From: Neorickettsia findlayensis
Lineage (GTDB): Bacteria; Pseudomonadota; Alphaproteobacteria; Rickettsiales; Anaplasmataceae
Direction: 5' to 3'
Length of the DNA: 64,000 nt
Assembly: GCF_009856525.1 (NCBI RefSeq)
Contig: NZ_CP047224.1
Location: 558,001 to 622,000, forward strand
Part shown: one piece after another, positions 1 to 9,075 of the stretch
How the letters are laid out: each line of letters starts with the position of its first letter
Position numbering within the stretch: the stretch's first letter is position 1
Translations under genes and position numbers: made by a program
The notes under the pieces: model-generated
The model's database searches: none
Seen by the model: only the letters and a program-made list of their open reading frames with translations
Told to the model about the DNA's origin: nothing

Positions 1-486
1 CTTTTCGTCCAAATTTTCAAAATAGTCGTCGTTAATTTGTACGACTGGGGCATTAACACAGGCACCGAGACACTCTACTTCATCTAAAGAAAATTTATTG
101 TCATCGGTTGTATGACCTACTTTGATCCCTAATTCTCGTTTCGCAGCTTCGGTTAAACAATCCGAACCTTTCAACCAACATGGCGTAGTCCTGCAGACCC
201 GTATAGTATGCTTCCCAACTGGGGCAGTATTGAACATACTGTAGAAAGATGCCACTTCATATACTTTAATAGCTGGTAGTCCAAGTAGTTGCGCAACGTG
301 ATCCATTGCAGCGATAGGAATCCAGTTTTCATGCTGTTTTTGCACAAGGTGTAGCAACGGAAGAACAGCACTCCTCTTACACGATGCAGGATATTTAGCA
401 AGGATCCTAGCTACTTCTTGTGAATTCTCGTCACTAAACCAAAATTTGTCCGGTTGAATTGATGTGTGAGCAATACGTTTTTTCAT
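1..486 (-). CDS. nuoE: NADH-quinone oxidoreductase subunit E, 3' end outside window
   Basis: This is the 24-kDa-type subunit of respiratory complex I, a peripheral protein that carries one [2Fe-2S] cluster next to the FMN/NADH module. 162 codons are visible and the frame is still open at position 1, so only the C-terminus is missing. The four cluster ligands are visible as C98 and C103 (CRTTPC) and C139 and C143 (CLGAC), the thioredoxin-like ferredoxin pattern of NuoE. The N-terminal helical part (YPASCKRSAVLPLLHLVQ) also matches the family. The ATG at 486 gives a normal N-terminus. It lies 11 bp downstream of ubiB on the same strand, so the two are probably co-transcribed. The other nuo genes seen here (nuoM, nuoN) are far away at 55-58 kb. 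Confidence 0.95.
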   Translation of the reverse strand, partial: MKKRIAHTSIQPDKFWFSDENSQEVARILAKYPASCKRSAVLPLLHLVQKQHENWIPIAAMDHVAQLLGLPAIKVYEVASFYSMFNTAPVGKHTIRVCRTTPCWLKGSDCLTEAAKRELGIKVGHTTDDNKFSLDEVECLGACVNAPVVQINDDYFENLDEK

Positions 487-497
487 GAAAAGCAAAA

Positions 498-1874
498 CTA
501 AAAAAACCTGCAAGCAAGTATGACAAATAAATTGATAACTGAAGCAAGGCAGACCCAGAAAAATACCTCATGCCGTAAGGCAGCAATTGCACGATACTTG
601 CCCCTCTTATTGTCCTCGAATGACTCTTTTAAAACAACCGCTATCTTATGGAGTTTTTCCCTAATTACAACTGTCGGGCACATCCTATCTTTATACCACT
701 TCCTTATCATCGGCCCTATTATTCGCCATACGTTTATTTCTGGATCAAGTTCCGCACAATTTGCCTCGAGAAAAATTAAATTCTTTTGCATTAGAATGAG
801 GTTTGGGTTGATCGTAATCCGAAAATCCCTGGAGAGCTTTAAGAAATCACCAAGAAGACGGGATAGGGAGATCTCCTTCAACGGCTTATCTACTATAGGC
901 TCTGCGAGAGCACGACACGCAGAAGCAAAATCTGTTTGGGATCTGTCCACGTATCCAGACGAATAGTGTAATTCTGCCACGCGGTCATAGTCTCTTTCTA
1001 AGAATCCTTTAATCAGTTCCAAGATATAAACTTTTGTCTGTTCATCAATCCTTCCAATTATTCCAAAGTCCACTAATCCAACTTTGTGCCCAGAAACGAG
1101 GAATATATTTCCCAGATGCATATCACCGTGGAAGAAACCATTTACATAAACCTGGATGAAAAATGTCTCAACAAGTCTTCGTGCAAACTGTGGATCACGC
1201 AGCTTACAGTGCGTAAGTGGTATGCCATCAAGCCAAGACATGGTAAGAATTTCATTGGTTGTCAGACCCCAATAAACTTCGGGTATCACAACTGTTTTGT
1301 TTGCACGAAGCTTATCCTTCATCTCCGACAATGCAGCTGCCTCCATTTTGAGGTCCAGCTCATTTTTTGTAGAAGCGGAAAACCTCTTCAAAATTGGGAT
1401 AAGGTTGAAACGTTTTGGGAGAAAAAATGATAAAGTATACACAATCGAAAACGCGATTTTGATGTCGCGCCTAAAAATCTTTTTTACTCCTGGTTTCAGA
1501 ATCTTTACAGCCACAACTTCACCTGATAGCGTGATCGCCTTGTGCACTTGCGCAATCGATGCAGACGCAATTGGCTTTTCATCCATCCACTTGAAGAGCT
1601 CATTTATTCTTTTCGAGAATTCTTTCTCTATAGACGCTTTTATTTCCGCGTAGGAAATTGGTTTCACGTTATCACACAGCTTCCTCAATTCAGTAGATAA
1701 ATCAGAGCAGATAAAATCGCCCATACTGGAAAAAAACTGCCCAAATTTTATAAATGCTGGACCCATCTTCTCCACTTCAGACACAAGAACAGAATAATTT
1801 TTCCTGTATAAGAGCTCGAAATACGCGTAAAAGATAAAGTACGTTATTCTCAATATCCTAAAGAACAAATACAT
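498..1874 (-). CDS. ubiB: UbiB/AarF/ADCK-family atypical kinase for ubiquinone biosynthesis
   Basis: A 458-residue member of the UbiB protein-kinase-like family, which supports ubiquinone synthesis at the inner membrane. Visible family signatures are KFGQ at about 43-46, the Ala/Ser loop ASASIAQVHKA at 103-113 that replaces the usual glycine-rich loop, the VAVK lysine at about 124, HGDMHLGN at 249-256 (catalytic loop) and DFG at 269-271 (metal binding). The C-terminus ends in one or two hydrophobic helices (about 435-458), as expected for a membrane-anchored UbiB. I chose the ATG at 1874; a TTG two codons upstream is possible and no strong ribosome-binding site decides it. Its pairing with nuoE fits a role in respiratory quinone supply. 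Confidence 0.93.
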   Translation of the reverse strand: MYLFFRILRITYFIFYAYFELLYRKNYSVLVSEVEKMGPAFIKFGQFFSSMGDFICSDLSTELRKLCDNVKPISYAEIKASIEKEFSKRINELFKWMDEKPIASASIAQVHKAITLSGEVVAVKILKPGVKKIFRRDIKIAFSIVYTLSFFLPKRFNLIPILKRFSASTKNELDLKMEAAALSEMKDKLRANKTVVIPEVYWGLTTNEILTMSWLDGIPLTHCKLRDPQFARRLVETFFIQVYVNGFFHGDMHLGNIFLVSGHKVGLVDFGIIGRIDEQTKVYILELIKGFLERDYDRVAELHYSSGYVDRSQTDFASACRALAEPIVDKPLKEISLSRLLGDFLKLSRDFRITINPNLILMQKNLIFLEANCAELDPEINVWRIIGPMIRKWYKDRMCPTVVIREKLHKIAVVLKESFEDNKRGKYRAIAALRHEVFFWVCLASVINLFVILACRFF

Positions 1875-2140
1875 GCACAAACAATTTTTCTACTAAGTAC
1901 AAGACCAAAAGGAAGTAAGTGCAATTTCAAGCAACTTAGGGGTTAAGATCAGACCGCTAACCTAACCCAACACTCAGCACCAAATAATACCAGGCACAAT
2001 TCCCAATCCAAAGAGGGTGGAAAGCAGGTAAAAAATACATATACCAGGAAGTCTCTAAGATTGAAACATCATTGCTCTTATCATTTTAGACTTATATACT
2101 TTCGATGTAACATTCCCTTGTTCCACATAGTCCCGCAGCA

Positions 2141-2719
2141 ATGAAAAAAGCGCTTTGCGTATTATTTTTCCTCTTCGTGCCCTTTCTCACTTTAGCTGAC
2201 GGTACCCCGACTAAGATACAAACTTTTGAGCGCTGGACTTTCTACAACCAAGTTGAGGATGGAAAAACCATGTGTTTTATTGCTTCCGAACCATTCTTTA
2301 TTGCAGGACACCAAACCGATCATGGGGCTTCGTATCTCTGGGTAAAACATATTACTGCAAACATCGACGAAGTCAGTATTACTTCTGGTTATGAGTATGG
2401 AAACAGTCCACTACCTCAGCTCGCAACTTACAGGAAAAGAGATGAATTTTTAAAGCACAAACAGGCAATGATAAACAGCGCAAGAACGGGTAATTGCAAC
2501 AAAGGAAAACCATCCGACATATATATCTTCGACCTGATCGAAGGTGAAAGAGCCTGGTTTAGGAAAGTCGAAAACGATGAAAATGCCGTGCGCTCGATGA
2601 ATGGAGATCTTTACGCAGTCGTGATAGCAAAGTCGAGCCAAAATGGTTGTTCGCTTAACTTTTATTCACTGCGAGGTTTCGCAAAAGCATATTCAGAAAT
2701 GAAAAAAAACTGTAGCTAG
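2141..2719 (+). CDS. IalB-like (invasion-associated locus B family) exported protein
   Basis: A 192-residue protein with a clear Sec signal peptide (MKK, a hydrophobic stretch, then a likely cleavage near LTLADG at about 19-21). The mature part resembles the IalB family that is widespread in alphaproteobacteria: an N-terminal W...C...S-P element (ERWTFYNQ, then MCFIASEP), a central beta-rich part, and the C-terminal signature YSLRGFAKAYSEM ending in a Cys (NCS), which matches the SLKGFxxAY-type ending of the family. Cys residues near 45, 118, 175 and 191 could form disulphides in the periplasm. IalB was named for erythrocyte invasion in Bartonella; in Rickettsiales the function is not established. 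The gene is monocistronic, divergent from ubiB and facing a separate 329-bp gap before HU. Confidence 0.8.
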   Translation: MKKALCVLFFLFVPFLTLADGTPTKIQTFERWTFYNQVEDGKTMCFIASEPFFIAGHQTDHGASYLWVKHITANIDEVSITSGYEYGNSPLPQLATYRKRDEFLKHKQAMINSARTGNCNKGKPSDIYIFDLIEGERAWFRKVENDENAVRSMNGDLYAVVIAKSSQNGCSLNFYSLRGFAKAYSEMKKNCS

Positions 2720-3048
2720 AATCTTTTTCTAGACCCACACTGCTTGTACTGAAAAGATATGCTGGCAGTGCGTCCTGAGGCCACATGGAAGATTAATATG
2801 TCAATGTTTTGTACATTCCCTACGGCAGCATCCTTCTGTGGCTGTACATTGCTAAAGGTGATGAAGGAATTTCAGTTAGTTTTCTTTGTAAGAGAAACGA
2901 TCCCAAAGAAGAAAAAGATTTATTAATTGTAAAATCCTTAACGCACAACTCAAAATTTCCTGAAGTTGCGCCTCGACATTCCCATTTCCTCTTGATTTCT
3001 TTGGGTTTATGTCATAATCTGCAGTTTTGATTGTTTCGAGAGCTTTTG
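2720..3048 (+). other. Intergenic region upstream of the HU gene
   Basis: No supported gene is visible in this 329-bp gap. A short AT-rich inverted repeat (CTAGAA at 2716-2721 with TTCTAG at 2727-2732) overlaps the ialB stop and could be a weak terminator, though no T-run follows. The remainder presumably carries the promoter of the HU gene. A 73-codon open frame at 2809-3030 has no recognisable content or ribosome-binding site and is not called. Confidence 0.4.
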
Positions 3049-3345
3049 ATGACCAAAGAAGTAGTGAAAAATGTTGACTTGATCAACGTTGTTGCTGAAG
3101 GTGCTTCGATTTCTAAAGGCCATGCCAAGCGTGCTATAAACACCTTGTATGAGTATATATATGAGTCGCTCAAAAACAAGAAGTCTGTTAGAATCCCGAA
3201 AGTTGGAACTCTCTCAGTGGTTAAGAAAAAGGCCACAACTTACTGTGATCCTAAGACCAAGCAAATGGTAAGACAGGCTGAAACTGAAAGGGTAAAATTC
3301 ACTATAAGCAGTGTTGTGAAAGGTGATCTTAGGTCGGGAAGTTAA
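3049..3345 (+). CDS. HU-family histone-like DNA-binding protein
   Basis: A 98-residue member of the HU/IHF family of dimeric DNA-bending nucleoid proteins. The N-terminal helix pair (DLINVVAEGASISKGHAKRAINTLYEYIYESLKN), the conserved VRIPKVGTLSV saddle strand and the flexible arm with the intercalating proline (CDPKTKQM) are all in place; the end ISSVVKGDL also fits. I chose the ATG at 3049 because GAGAG lies six bases upstream; an upstream in-frame TTG at 3031 would add six residues without a better site. The residues do not let me decide between HU and an IHF subunit. yebC follows 40 bp downstream on the same strand. Confidence 0.85.
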   Translation: MTKEVVKNVDLINVVAEGASISKGHAKRAINTLYEYIYESLKNKKSVRIPKVGTLSVVKKKATTYCDPKTKQMVRQAETERVKFTISSVVKGDLRSGS

Positions 3346-3385
3346 TTTTAGCGATTTTGCGTCGAGGTGGTGTTTTCTCTGATTT

Positions 3386-4123
3386 ATGGCTGGTCACTCT
3401 CAGTATGCCAACATAAAGCATAGGAAAAATGCTCAAGATGCAAAGCGTGCGAGAAAATTCACCAAATTGAGGAGGGAGATTCTCGTTGCAGCGCGTTCTG
3501 GCCTTCCGGATCCTGAGTTTAACCCTCGTTTGAGGTCTGCTCTTGCGAATGCACGGCGTTGTGGTCTTCCTAAGGACAAAATCGAGTCTGCAATCAGGAG
3601 TTCAGCTGACAAAACAGAAGGAGATTATCAGGAGGTGTGCTATATGGCCGCCGGGTCTGGTGCTGTCTGGCCTAGTGGTTTTGCCGTTGTAGTCACTGCG
3701 TTGACGGATAATAAAAACAGAACTGCGTCGAATATCAAGCATATCTTTTCTAAATCTGGTTTGGTCTTAGCCGACGTTTCCTTCATGTTTGAGAATTTTG
3801 GAGTTTTTTCGTACCCGAAATCTACAGATCTCGACACACTAATGGAAGTCGCTCTTGAAGCTGGCGCGTTAGATGTTAAAACTGGAAAGAATTGCTTTGA
3901 TATCTATTGTAGCAAGGAGAATTTTGCTGCAACTTCGGCAGAACTGAGAAAAAAGCTCGGAGAGTACGAGCACTCAGGGCTGGTGTGGATTGCAAAAACA
4001 CACCAAGAAGCATCTCAAGAGGTGCATGCCCGTCTAGAAAAACTAGTGGATACTCTCGAGGAAGACGACGACGTCCAACGTGTTTATACGTCCATACTTA
4101 CCGAGCAAGAATCGGAGAAATAA
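3386..4123 (+). CDS. yebC: YebC/TACO1-family protein
   Basis: A 245-residue YebC/TACO1 protein. Members of this family act either as DNA-binding regulators or, as shown for mitochondrial TACO1 and for some bacterial YebC proteins, as factors that help the ribosome through polyproline-type stalls. The signature opening MAGHSQYANIKHRKNAQDAKRARKF is seen (the usual SKWANIKHRK has become SQYANIKHRK), followed by RLRSALANARRCGLPKDKIESAI and the DNKNRTASNIKHIFSKSGL segment. Length is normal for the family. It lies 40 bp after HU and converges on groEL, with a strong hairpin between them at 4240-4262. Confidence 0.93.
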   Translation: MAGHSQYANIKHRKNAQDAKRARKFTKLRREILVAARSGLPDPEFNPRLRSALANARRCGLPKDKIESAIRSSADKTEGDYQEVCYMAAGSGAVWPSGFAVVVTALTDNKNRTASNIKHIFSKSGLVLADVSFMFENFGVFSYPKSTDLDTLMEVALEAGALDVKTGKNCFDIYCSKENFAATSAELRKKLGEYEHSGLVWIAKTHQEASQEVHARLEKLVDTLEEDDDVQRVYTSILTEQESEK

Positions 4124-4239
4124 GAAACCTCAATCACAAGCAAAAAGGATAGTGAACCCACCTTTAGCAAGGTACCAACAAAAGGAAATCAAGCAGTCAA
4201 GTAGAACGTACAAACTGGACGATGCCAAACGCATAAACA

Positions 4240-4262
4240 GGAGGGATATTCCATATCCCTCC
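4240..4262. terminator. Strong hairpin between convergent yebC and groEL
   Basis: GGAGGGATAT at 4240-4249 is the exact reverse complement of ATATCCCTCC at 4253-4262, giving a perfect 10-bp stem with a three-base loop. It sits 10 bp past the groEL stop and about 115 bp past the yebC stop. There is no long U-run on either strand (TGTTT follows on the minus strand), so it may stabilise 3' ends as much as terminate. Confidence 0.55.
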
Positions 4263-4272
4263 CTACAAGCAA

Positions 4273-5919
4273 TTAAAAACCGCCCATTCCACCCATGCCA
4301 CCACCAGGCATCATTGAAGAAGAACCGTTATCTTTAGTTGGTAGATCAACTATCAGGGCTTCAGTAGTCACTAGAACACTAGCAACAGAGACAGCACTCT
4401 CCAAGGCGACACGCACTACCTTAGCTGGATCTATAATGCCCGCCTTGAAAGCATCTACATACTTGAGCTCGCGTGCATCGAAGATCTTATTAGGATCTTT
4501 TGATTCCAAAAGATTATAGGTGATCACAGAAGCATCTTCACCGGCATTTTCAACAATCTGAGAGATAGGTGCCTTGAGCGCAGCTTTCACGATGTTAATA
4601 CCAGCTTGTTCATCATCATCATCAGAAGAGAGCTTTTCCAGAACAGCGATTGCACTGAGCAATGTAGCACCACCACCAGGGACTATACCTTCCTCAACTG
4701 CAGCACGTGTAGCATGTAGAGCATCTTCCACACGATCTTTACGTTCTTTAACCTCAACTTCTGTAGCACCACCGACTTTGAGAACAGCAACACCTCCAGC
4801 AAGTTTAGCAAGTCTTTCTTGAAGCTTCTCCTTGTCGTAATCGGAAGTAGTCTTTTCTATCTGCGTCTTGATCTGCTTAACCCGCGCTTCGATAGCTGCT
4901 TTTTCACCTCCACCGTCCACTATAGTCGTGGAGTCCTTAGATATGATAATGCTCTTTGCAGTACCAAGATCTTCTACTGTAAGGCTCTCCACAGTTACGC
5001 CCAAATCATCACTCACTAGCGTTCTAGCACCAGTAAGTATTCTAATGTCTTCGAGCATCTCAGACCTACGATCACCGAAGCCTGGAGCTTTAACAGCACA
5101 AGCCTTTAAACTACCTCTCATCTTGCTAAGAACAAGAGAAGTAAGAGCTTCCCCCTCAACGTCCTCAGCAATTATGACGACCGCTCTATTCGAACGAACG
5201 ATTGTCTCCAAAAGAGAAACCATTGGTTGTATGCTGGAAAGCTTTTTATTCGCAAGAAGAACATAAGGATTGTCAAATTCAACAATCATTTTCTCCGGAT
5301 TTGTTATAAAGTAAGGGGAAACGTATCCTCTATCGAAGACCATACCTTGGACAACAGAGACAGAAAACTCATCTAGCCCTTTGCCCTCCTCGACAGTAAT
5401 AACCCCTTCTTTACCAACTTTATTCATAGCTTCAGCAATCTTATTGCCGATTTCACTATTGCCGTTAGCAGAAATTGAACCAACTTGTGCTATCTCCTCT
5501 TCCGAATTTATTTTCTTGGCAACTGATTGAATATACTTAACAACCTCGTCGCGTGCACGTTTCATACCGGATTTAAGCTTCATCCGGGATCTTTGAGCAG
5601 CGATATGTTTATGAGCATTTTTGATCATGTTGCCTACCAAGATAGTAGCAGTGGTAGTTCCATCTCCGGCCTTTTCATTTGCCTGTGAGGTAGCTTGATT
5701 TAACAACTCGACTATTTTTGCCACCTTCTCGTCTTCCGGTTTAAGCTGATTGATTACCTTATAACCATCCTTAGTTACTTCTGGGCCACCATAGGACTTA
5801 CTCATTATTACTGGTCTACCTTCAGGCCCAAGTGTGACACCAGCACTGGACACAACCAAGTCAGCTGCATCACGAATAACTTTTTGCAACTGCTCACCAC
5901 TTATTACTTCGTTTGCCAT
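4273..5919 (-). CDS. groEL: Chaperonin GroEL (Hsp60)
   Basis: A 548-residue ATP-dependent chaperonin that forms the double-ring folding chamber. Visible are the ATP-binding GDGTTT at 85-90, the [15 protein letters not shown]-type apical region, the chaperonin signature [14 protein letters not shown] around residue 405, and the typical Gly/Met-rich tail ending GGMGGMGGF. The ATG at 5919 is preceded by GGAGGG and overlaps the groES stop by one base (TAATG), so translation of the two is likely coupled. It is the major stress chaperonin and, in this family of intracellular bacteria, a dominant antigen. Confidence 0.99.
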   Translation of the reverse strand: MANEVISGEQLQKVIRDAADLVVSSAGVTLGPEGRPVIMSKSYGGPEVTKDGYKVINQLKPEDEKVAKIVELLNQATSQANEKAGDGTTTATILVGNMIKNAHKHIAAQRSRMKLKSGMKRARDEVVKYIQSVAKKINSEEEIAQVGSISANGNSEIGNKIAEAMNKVGKEGVITVEEGKGLDEFSVSVVQGMVFDRGYVSPYFITNPEKMIVEFDNPYVLLANKKLSSIQPMVSLLETIVRSNRAVVIIAEDVEGEALTSLVLSKMRGSLKACAVKAPGFGDRRSEMLEDIRILTGARTLVSDDLGVTVESLTVEDLGTAKSIIISKDSTTIVDGGGEKAAIEARVKQIKTQIEKTTSDYDKEKLQERLAKLAGGVAVLKVGGATEVEVKERKDRVEDALHATRAAVEEGIVPGGGATLLSAIAVLEKLSSDDDDEQAGINIVKAALKAPISQIVENAGEDASVITYNLLESKDPNKIFDARELKYVDAFKAGIIDPAKVVRVALESAVSVASVLVTTEALIVDLPTKDNGSSSMMPGGGMGGMGGF

Positions 5920-6215
5920 TATTTACCCTCCTTAATAGCAATAATATCAGTTTCCTTCATCACTACGTATTCAACACCGTCATGCTCCACTTCGCTGCCC
6001 GCCCATTTCCTATAAAGGACAACATCTCCCTCTTTGACACACATAGGATCAAGAGTGCCGTTCGAATTCTTTGCACCTGCTCCGACAGCCACGACAAGAC
6101 CCATCGTTGGTTTCTTCTTTGCTGAATCAGGAATATATATTCCACCAGCACCATCCTTCTCTTCATGAGGCCTAATAAGGACCTGATCATGTAACATCTT
6201 TAATCCAACTTTCAT
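5919..6215 (-). CDS. groES: Co-chaperonin GroES (Hsp10)
   Basis: A 98-residue lid protein that caps the GroEL ring. The family pattern is clear: [29 protein letters not shown] (mobile loop region), [23 protein letters not shown], and the end [11 protein letters not shown] chose the ATG at 6215 because GGAGAG lies about nine bases upstream and it gives the standard MKVGLKML start; an in-frame TTG at 6236 is upstream of that ribosome-binding site and is unlikely. Transcription probably begins at the heat-shock-like promoter at 6271-6300. Confidence 0.97.
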   Translation of the reverse strand: MKVGLKMLHDQVLIRPHEEKDGAGGIYIPDSAKKKPTMGLVVAVGAGAKNSNGTLDPMCVKEGDVVLYRKWAGSEVEHDGVEYVVMKETDIIAIKEGK

Positions 6216-6270
6216 AAGTATCTTCTCTCCTATCAATCTCGATTAACTATTCTAATGACCTACAGAATCA

Positions 6271-6300
6271 AATATCGTAATCGCTGTGATATTTTTCAAG
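6271..6300 (-). promoter_or_regulatory. Probable sigma-32 (RpoH) promoter of groES-groEL
   Basis: On the minus strand CTTGAAAA begins at 6300 and TTACGATATT lies at 6280-6271, close to the spacing of alphaproteobacterial heat-shock promoters (CTTGAA-type -35, about 17 bases, then a degenerate CnTATnT-type -10). It is 55-85 bases upstream of the groES start. The -35 is very good; the -10 is only a partial match. Confidence 0.5.
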
Positions 6301-6377
6301 ACCTACGTTACATGCACAGATGACTTTGCCAAGTTCTATTCTCAGTAGAATGAGTTATTTAGCTATAAACAAACGGG

Positions 6378-7307
6378 TTATTTCATTTGAGCAAATAAGA
6401 TTGATAACCCTGCCACAAGGAAGGTGAATCTTCTCTCAGAGAAAAGCTTATATTGAGTCTCTAATTTTGGCAGCGCAAGTAACATTACATTCGCCCTATC
6501 CCGATAGGAAAAATTTTTCACTGCCTGATCAATAATCTCTAGGTCATAGAATTGCTTTTTGCGTAAGTTCTGAATAATTTCATTTTTTGGAATACCACGT
6601 ACGGTACTTGCAACAACATCGAGAACCGCATCACAGTACTTCATCAAACTGCGAATTATTAACATCCCTTCAGTTTCCGAGAACCGAGCTATACTATCGT
6701 AAAAGTCATGCACCTCTAGCGCAAAAATACTACGACAAAACTTATTCACCGAAGGCGACGTAGGCTCACATAGAGTAAGCACATCATCTACTGTGATATT
6801 ACGCGAACCAAAGTAGTGCTTGAACTTTAACATTTCCGCATCTATTGCAAAAACACTTCTCTTTAGGTGTTGAACAAAAACCCTGACTGCCTCTTCAGAG
6901 AAATTCAAACGATATTTGCTTGAATAATATGTAATCAACTCTCCTAGTGTTGCATCCGAAAATGATATCTTTACCAAATCATCCCTTTGTGGACAAATCT
7001 TGAAGCCGTCTCGAGAATATAGGCAAAGATAATTCTCTATCTTTCCTATCTTTGATAGAGGAAGTCTCGGATCATCATAGGTGAAAAATATCCTTCCAAA
7101 ACAAGAGGGAGAGTGTAACTTCTCCAACAAAAGTGCATGTGAACAGTCCTTGCCATAAACACGTTCTACCAATAACTGCCCGCTCTTCCTGAAGATTTCC
7201 TGTATTTCCTTGACATAGGCCAAATAAATCAACTCGAGCTGACCCTCAAAAAGGAAAATCCGCTTTGAAGCCAAATCGCTAGATAGGAAAGTGGTTATAC
7301 CACACAT
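6378..7307 (-). CDS. holA: Probable DNA polymerase III delta subunit (HolA-like)
   Basis: A 309-residue protein with the general plan of the clamp-loader delta subunit: an N-terminal RecA-like fold that starts with a phosphate-binding-like strand (RIFLFEGQLELIYLAYV), a FGRIFFTYDD-type central strand, helices around LGELITYYSSKYRLNFSEEAVRVFVQHL that match the delta domain II/III region, and a C-terminal helical collar (FYDLEIIDQAVKNFSYRD). No Walker A is present, as is normal for delta. The sequence is divergent, so this is a fold-and-context call. Its ATG overlaps the ppiD stop by one base (TAATG), making translational coupling to ppiD likely. If it is not HolA it is an unrecognised conserved protein. 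Confidence 0.55.
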   Translation of the reverse strand: MCGITTFLSSDLASKRIFLFEGQLELIYLAYVKEIQEIFRKSGQLLVERVYGKDCSHALLLEKLHSPSCFGRIFFTYDDPRLPLSKIGKIENYLCLYSRDGFKICPQRDDLVKISFSDATLGELITYYSSKYRLNFSEEAVRVFVQHLKRSVFAIDAEMLKFKHYFGSRNITVDDVLTLCEPTSPSVNKFCRSIFALEVHDFYDSIARFSETEGMLIIRSLMKYCDAVLDVVASTVRGIPKNEIIQNLRKKQFYDLEIIDQAVKNFSYRDRANVMLLALPKLETQYKLFSERRFTFLVAGLSILFAQMK

Positions 7308-9070
7308 TACAAAAGGTCTTTTACGAGATCCGAATTTACCTTTACCTTGAACTGCTTCATCGCAGCTTGGGTTAATTCACTTAGGATCGAAAACCCAATC
7401 TCTTCATGCAGTTTAGCCTCAATTTCCGCAACTGTTGACTCATCTAGCTCAGGATTTCTATTACCTAGAACCTTGCCACAGAAAAATTCCTCATCCGATT
7501 CAAAAACTTTCGTTGTGCCTCCAGAATCAGTCTGAAATACTTCTGCTATGAATTCATCAGGATAGTGGTAACTCAGCTTTTTGCGCTTCGCAACCTCTGG
7601 TTGGTATAGAAGCACTTTTTCTGTTCTTTCGCCGTTTTCCCGCCGTTTTTGTAGAAGTTCAAGTGCAACCTGCATTTGCCTTTTTTTAGACAATGCTTTT
7701 ATCACTTTGCCCCTAACTTTATTGAAAGGTTGCTTAGCCACTGGTTCAATAGAAGTAACACGAAACAGTATAAACTCATTTCTACTAGTTACAGTCTCCC
7801 CTACAGTCCCTTCGTCACTTGCAAAAACTCGCTCTAATAGCTCCTCACTGACTTCAACTTTCCTCCCCTCCTTATCCAAGAAAAGTCGACACACATGGGG
7901 AAGGTAATCTATTTCACCCCCATATTTTTCCACTATTGCTTTCCAATCTTCACCTGAATGAACCTCACTTCTTATTTCATCGATTATTTGGTTTAGTTTA
8001 CTCAAACGCATGAACTTTCGGAGCTCATCGAAATTTTTCTCCTTCTCCCCGGGAGAAACCGAAACTATTTTCACGACTGTATAAACGTAGAACTTGCCCA
8101 TATACTTCGCAATGAACCACTTATTCCCGTCCCATTGAATATTCTTCGGTAGAAAAGCTGGTAAATCTGCCTTGACTACACCTTCTACGTGCGTTAGGTC
8201 GTTTGCATAAAACTCCGGATTTGCAGCGACGGATTTTTTCATGCGCTCCGCTTCATCACGTGAATCGAGCTCTACGTAATTAACATAATACCTTTTACCT
8301 AGTTGCAAATCATCAAAATTTTTCTGCACATCTTCATCTGCTATCTCGATCAACTCGGGCTTTACAGTGCTCTCTGAAATAAGAACATACTCGGCAGCTC
8401 TGTACTCATCACTGAAAAACTTGTCCTTATTTTCTTCATAAAAAGATACGAGCTCACTCTCAGTCGCTACAGGAGGAGCAGGCAACTCATTTTTGTTAAC
8501 TTTCGTAACACTGACTTCCCTCAATCCATATTCAAAATTGTAAAAAAGTTCGGCTAACTTCCCATACTCACCTTGAATGTGAAAAAACGGCCCAAAAACA
8601 AAATCTTTGCCTATCTCACGCTTCACTTTCTTTATATATTCTCTCTCCGTAAGATCGTTACGATCAAGAAAATCATCAAGTTTAGCACGATCAAATTTTC
8701 CATTTTCATTAAAAGCAGGATTTTTCTTGATCTTTTCAATTGCGATTGAAGTATCAATATGGAGACCCATCTGCTTAAAAAGTTGTTCTATAACCTTATC
8801 TTGGATCAGGGTTGTGAGAACAATTCTACCAACTCCAATATCTTTAAGCTGCTTATCTGTGAGACCAAAGCCAAACATACTTTGGAAATACCGCTCGTGC
8901 TTCTTGTACTCAGAAACAAAATCGTCAACCGAGATCTTCTCCGCTCCAACCGAAACTACTACGTCAGACCTGCTGCTCATAATAGACGCGTTTATTGCAG
9001 TAACCAACAGTGCTAGAATCAAAAGTATGAGGATTAGCCATTTCGGAGAAAAAAACTTCTTTATTCGCAT
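7307..9070 (-). CDS. ppiD: PpiD/SurA-type periplasmic folding chaperone, membrane anchored
   Basis: A 587-residue PpiD-like protein: a short cytoplasmic start, one transmembrane helix (about 9-30, WLILILLILALLVTAINASIM), then the SurA-N-like domain with the family's NPAFNENGKFDRAKLDDFL segment at about 105-125, followed by a long periplasmic part in which the parvulin domain is only weakly conserved. PpiD sits at the SecYEG exit and helps newly exported proteins fold. The ATG at 9070 is chosen because it places basic residues just before the membrane helix; an upstream in-frame start at 9151 would run into the oppositely oriented cca gene. It is translationally coupled to holA downstream, and only five bases separate its start from that of cca. 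Confidence 0.85.
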   Translation of the reverse strand: MRIKKFFSPKWLILILLILALLVTAINASIMSSRSDVVVSVGAEKISVDDFVSEYKKHERYFQSMFGFGLTDKQLKDIGVGRIVLTTLIQDKVIEQLFKQMGLHIDTSIAIEKIKKNPAFNENGKFDRAKLDDFLDRNDLTEREYIKKVKREIGKDFVFGPFFHIQGEYGKLAELFYNFEYGLREVSVTKVNKNELPAPPVATESELVSFYEENKDKFFSDEYRAAEYVLISESTVKPELIEIADEDVQKNFDDLQLGKRYYVNYVELDSRDEAERMKKSVAANPEFYANDLTHVEGVVKADLPAFLPKNIQWDGNKWFIAKYMGKFYVYTVVKIVSVSPGEKEKNFDELRKFMRLSKLNQIIDEIRSEVHSGEDWKAIVEKYGGEIDYLPHVCRLFLDKEGRKVEVSEELLERVFASDEGTVGETVTSRNEFILFRVTSIEPVAKQPFNKVRGKVIKALSKKRQMQVALELLQKRRENGERTEKVLLYQPEVAKRKKLSYHYPDEFIAEVFQTDSGGTTKVFESDEEFFCGKVLGNRNPELDESTVAEIEAKLHEEIGFSILSELTQAAMKQFKVKVNSDLVKDLL

Positions 9071-9075
9071 AGTCA

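Noticed and set aside
4080-4337. Plus-strand frame between yebC and groEL
   Set aside because: It overlaps the ends of both genes and the terminator hairpin, and has no protein character.
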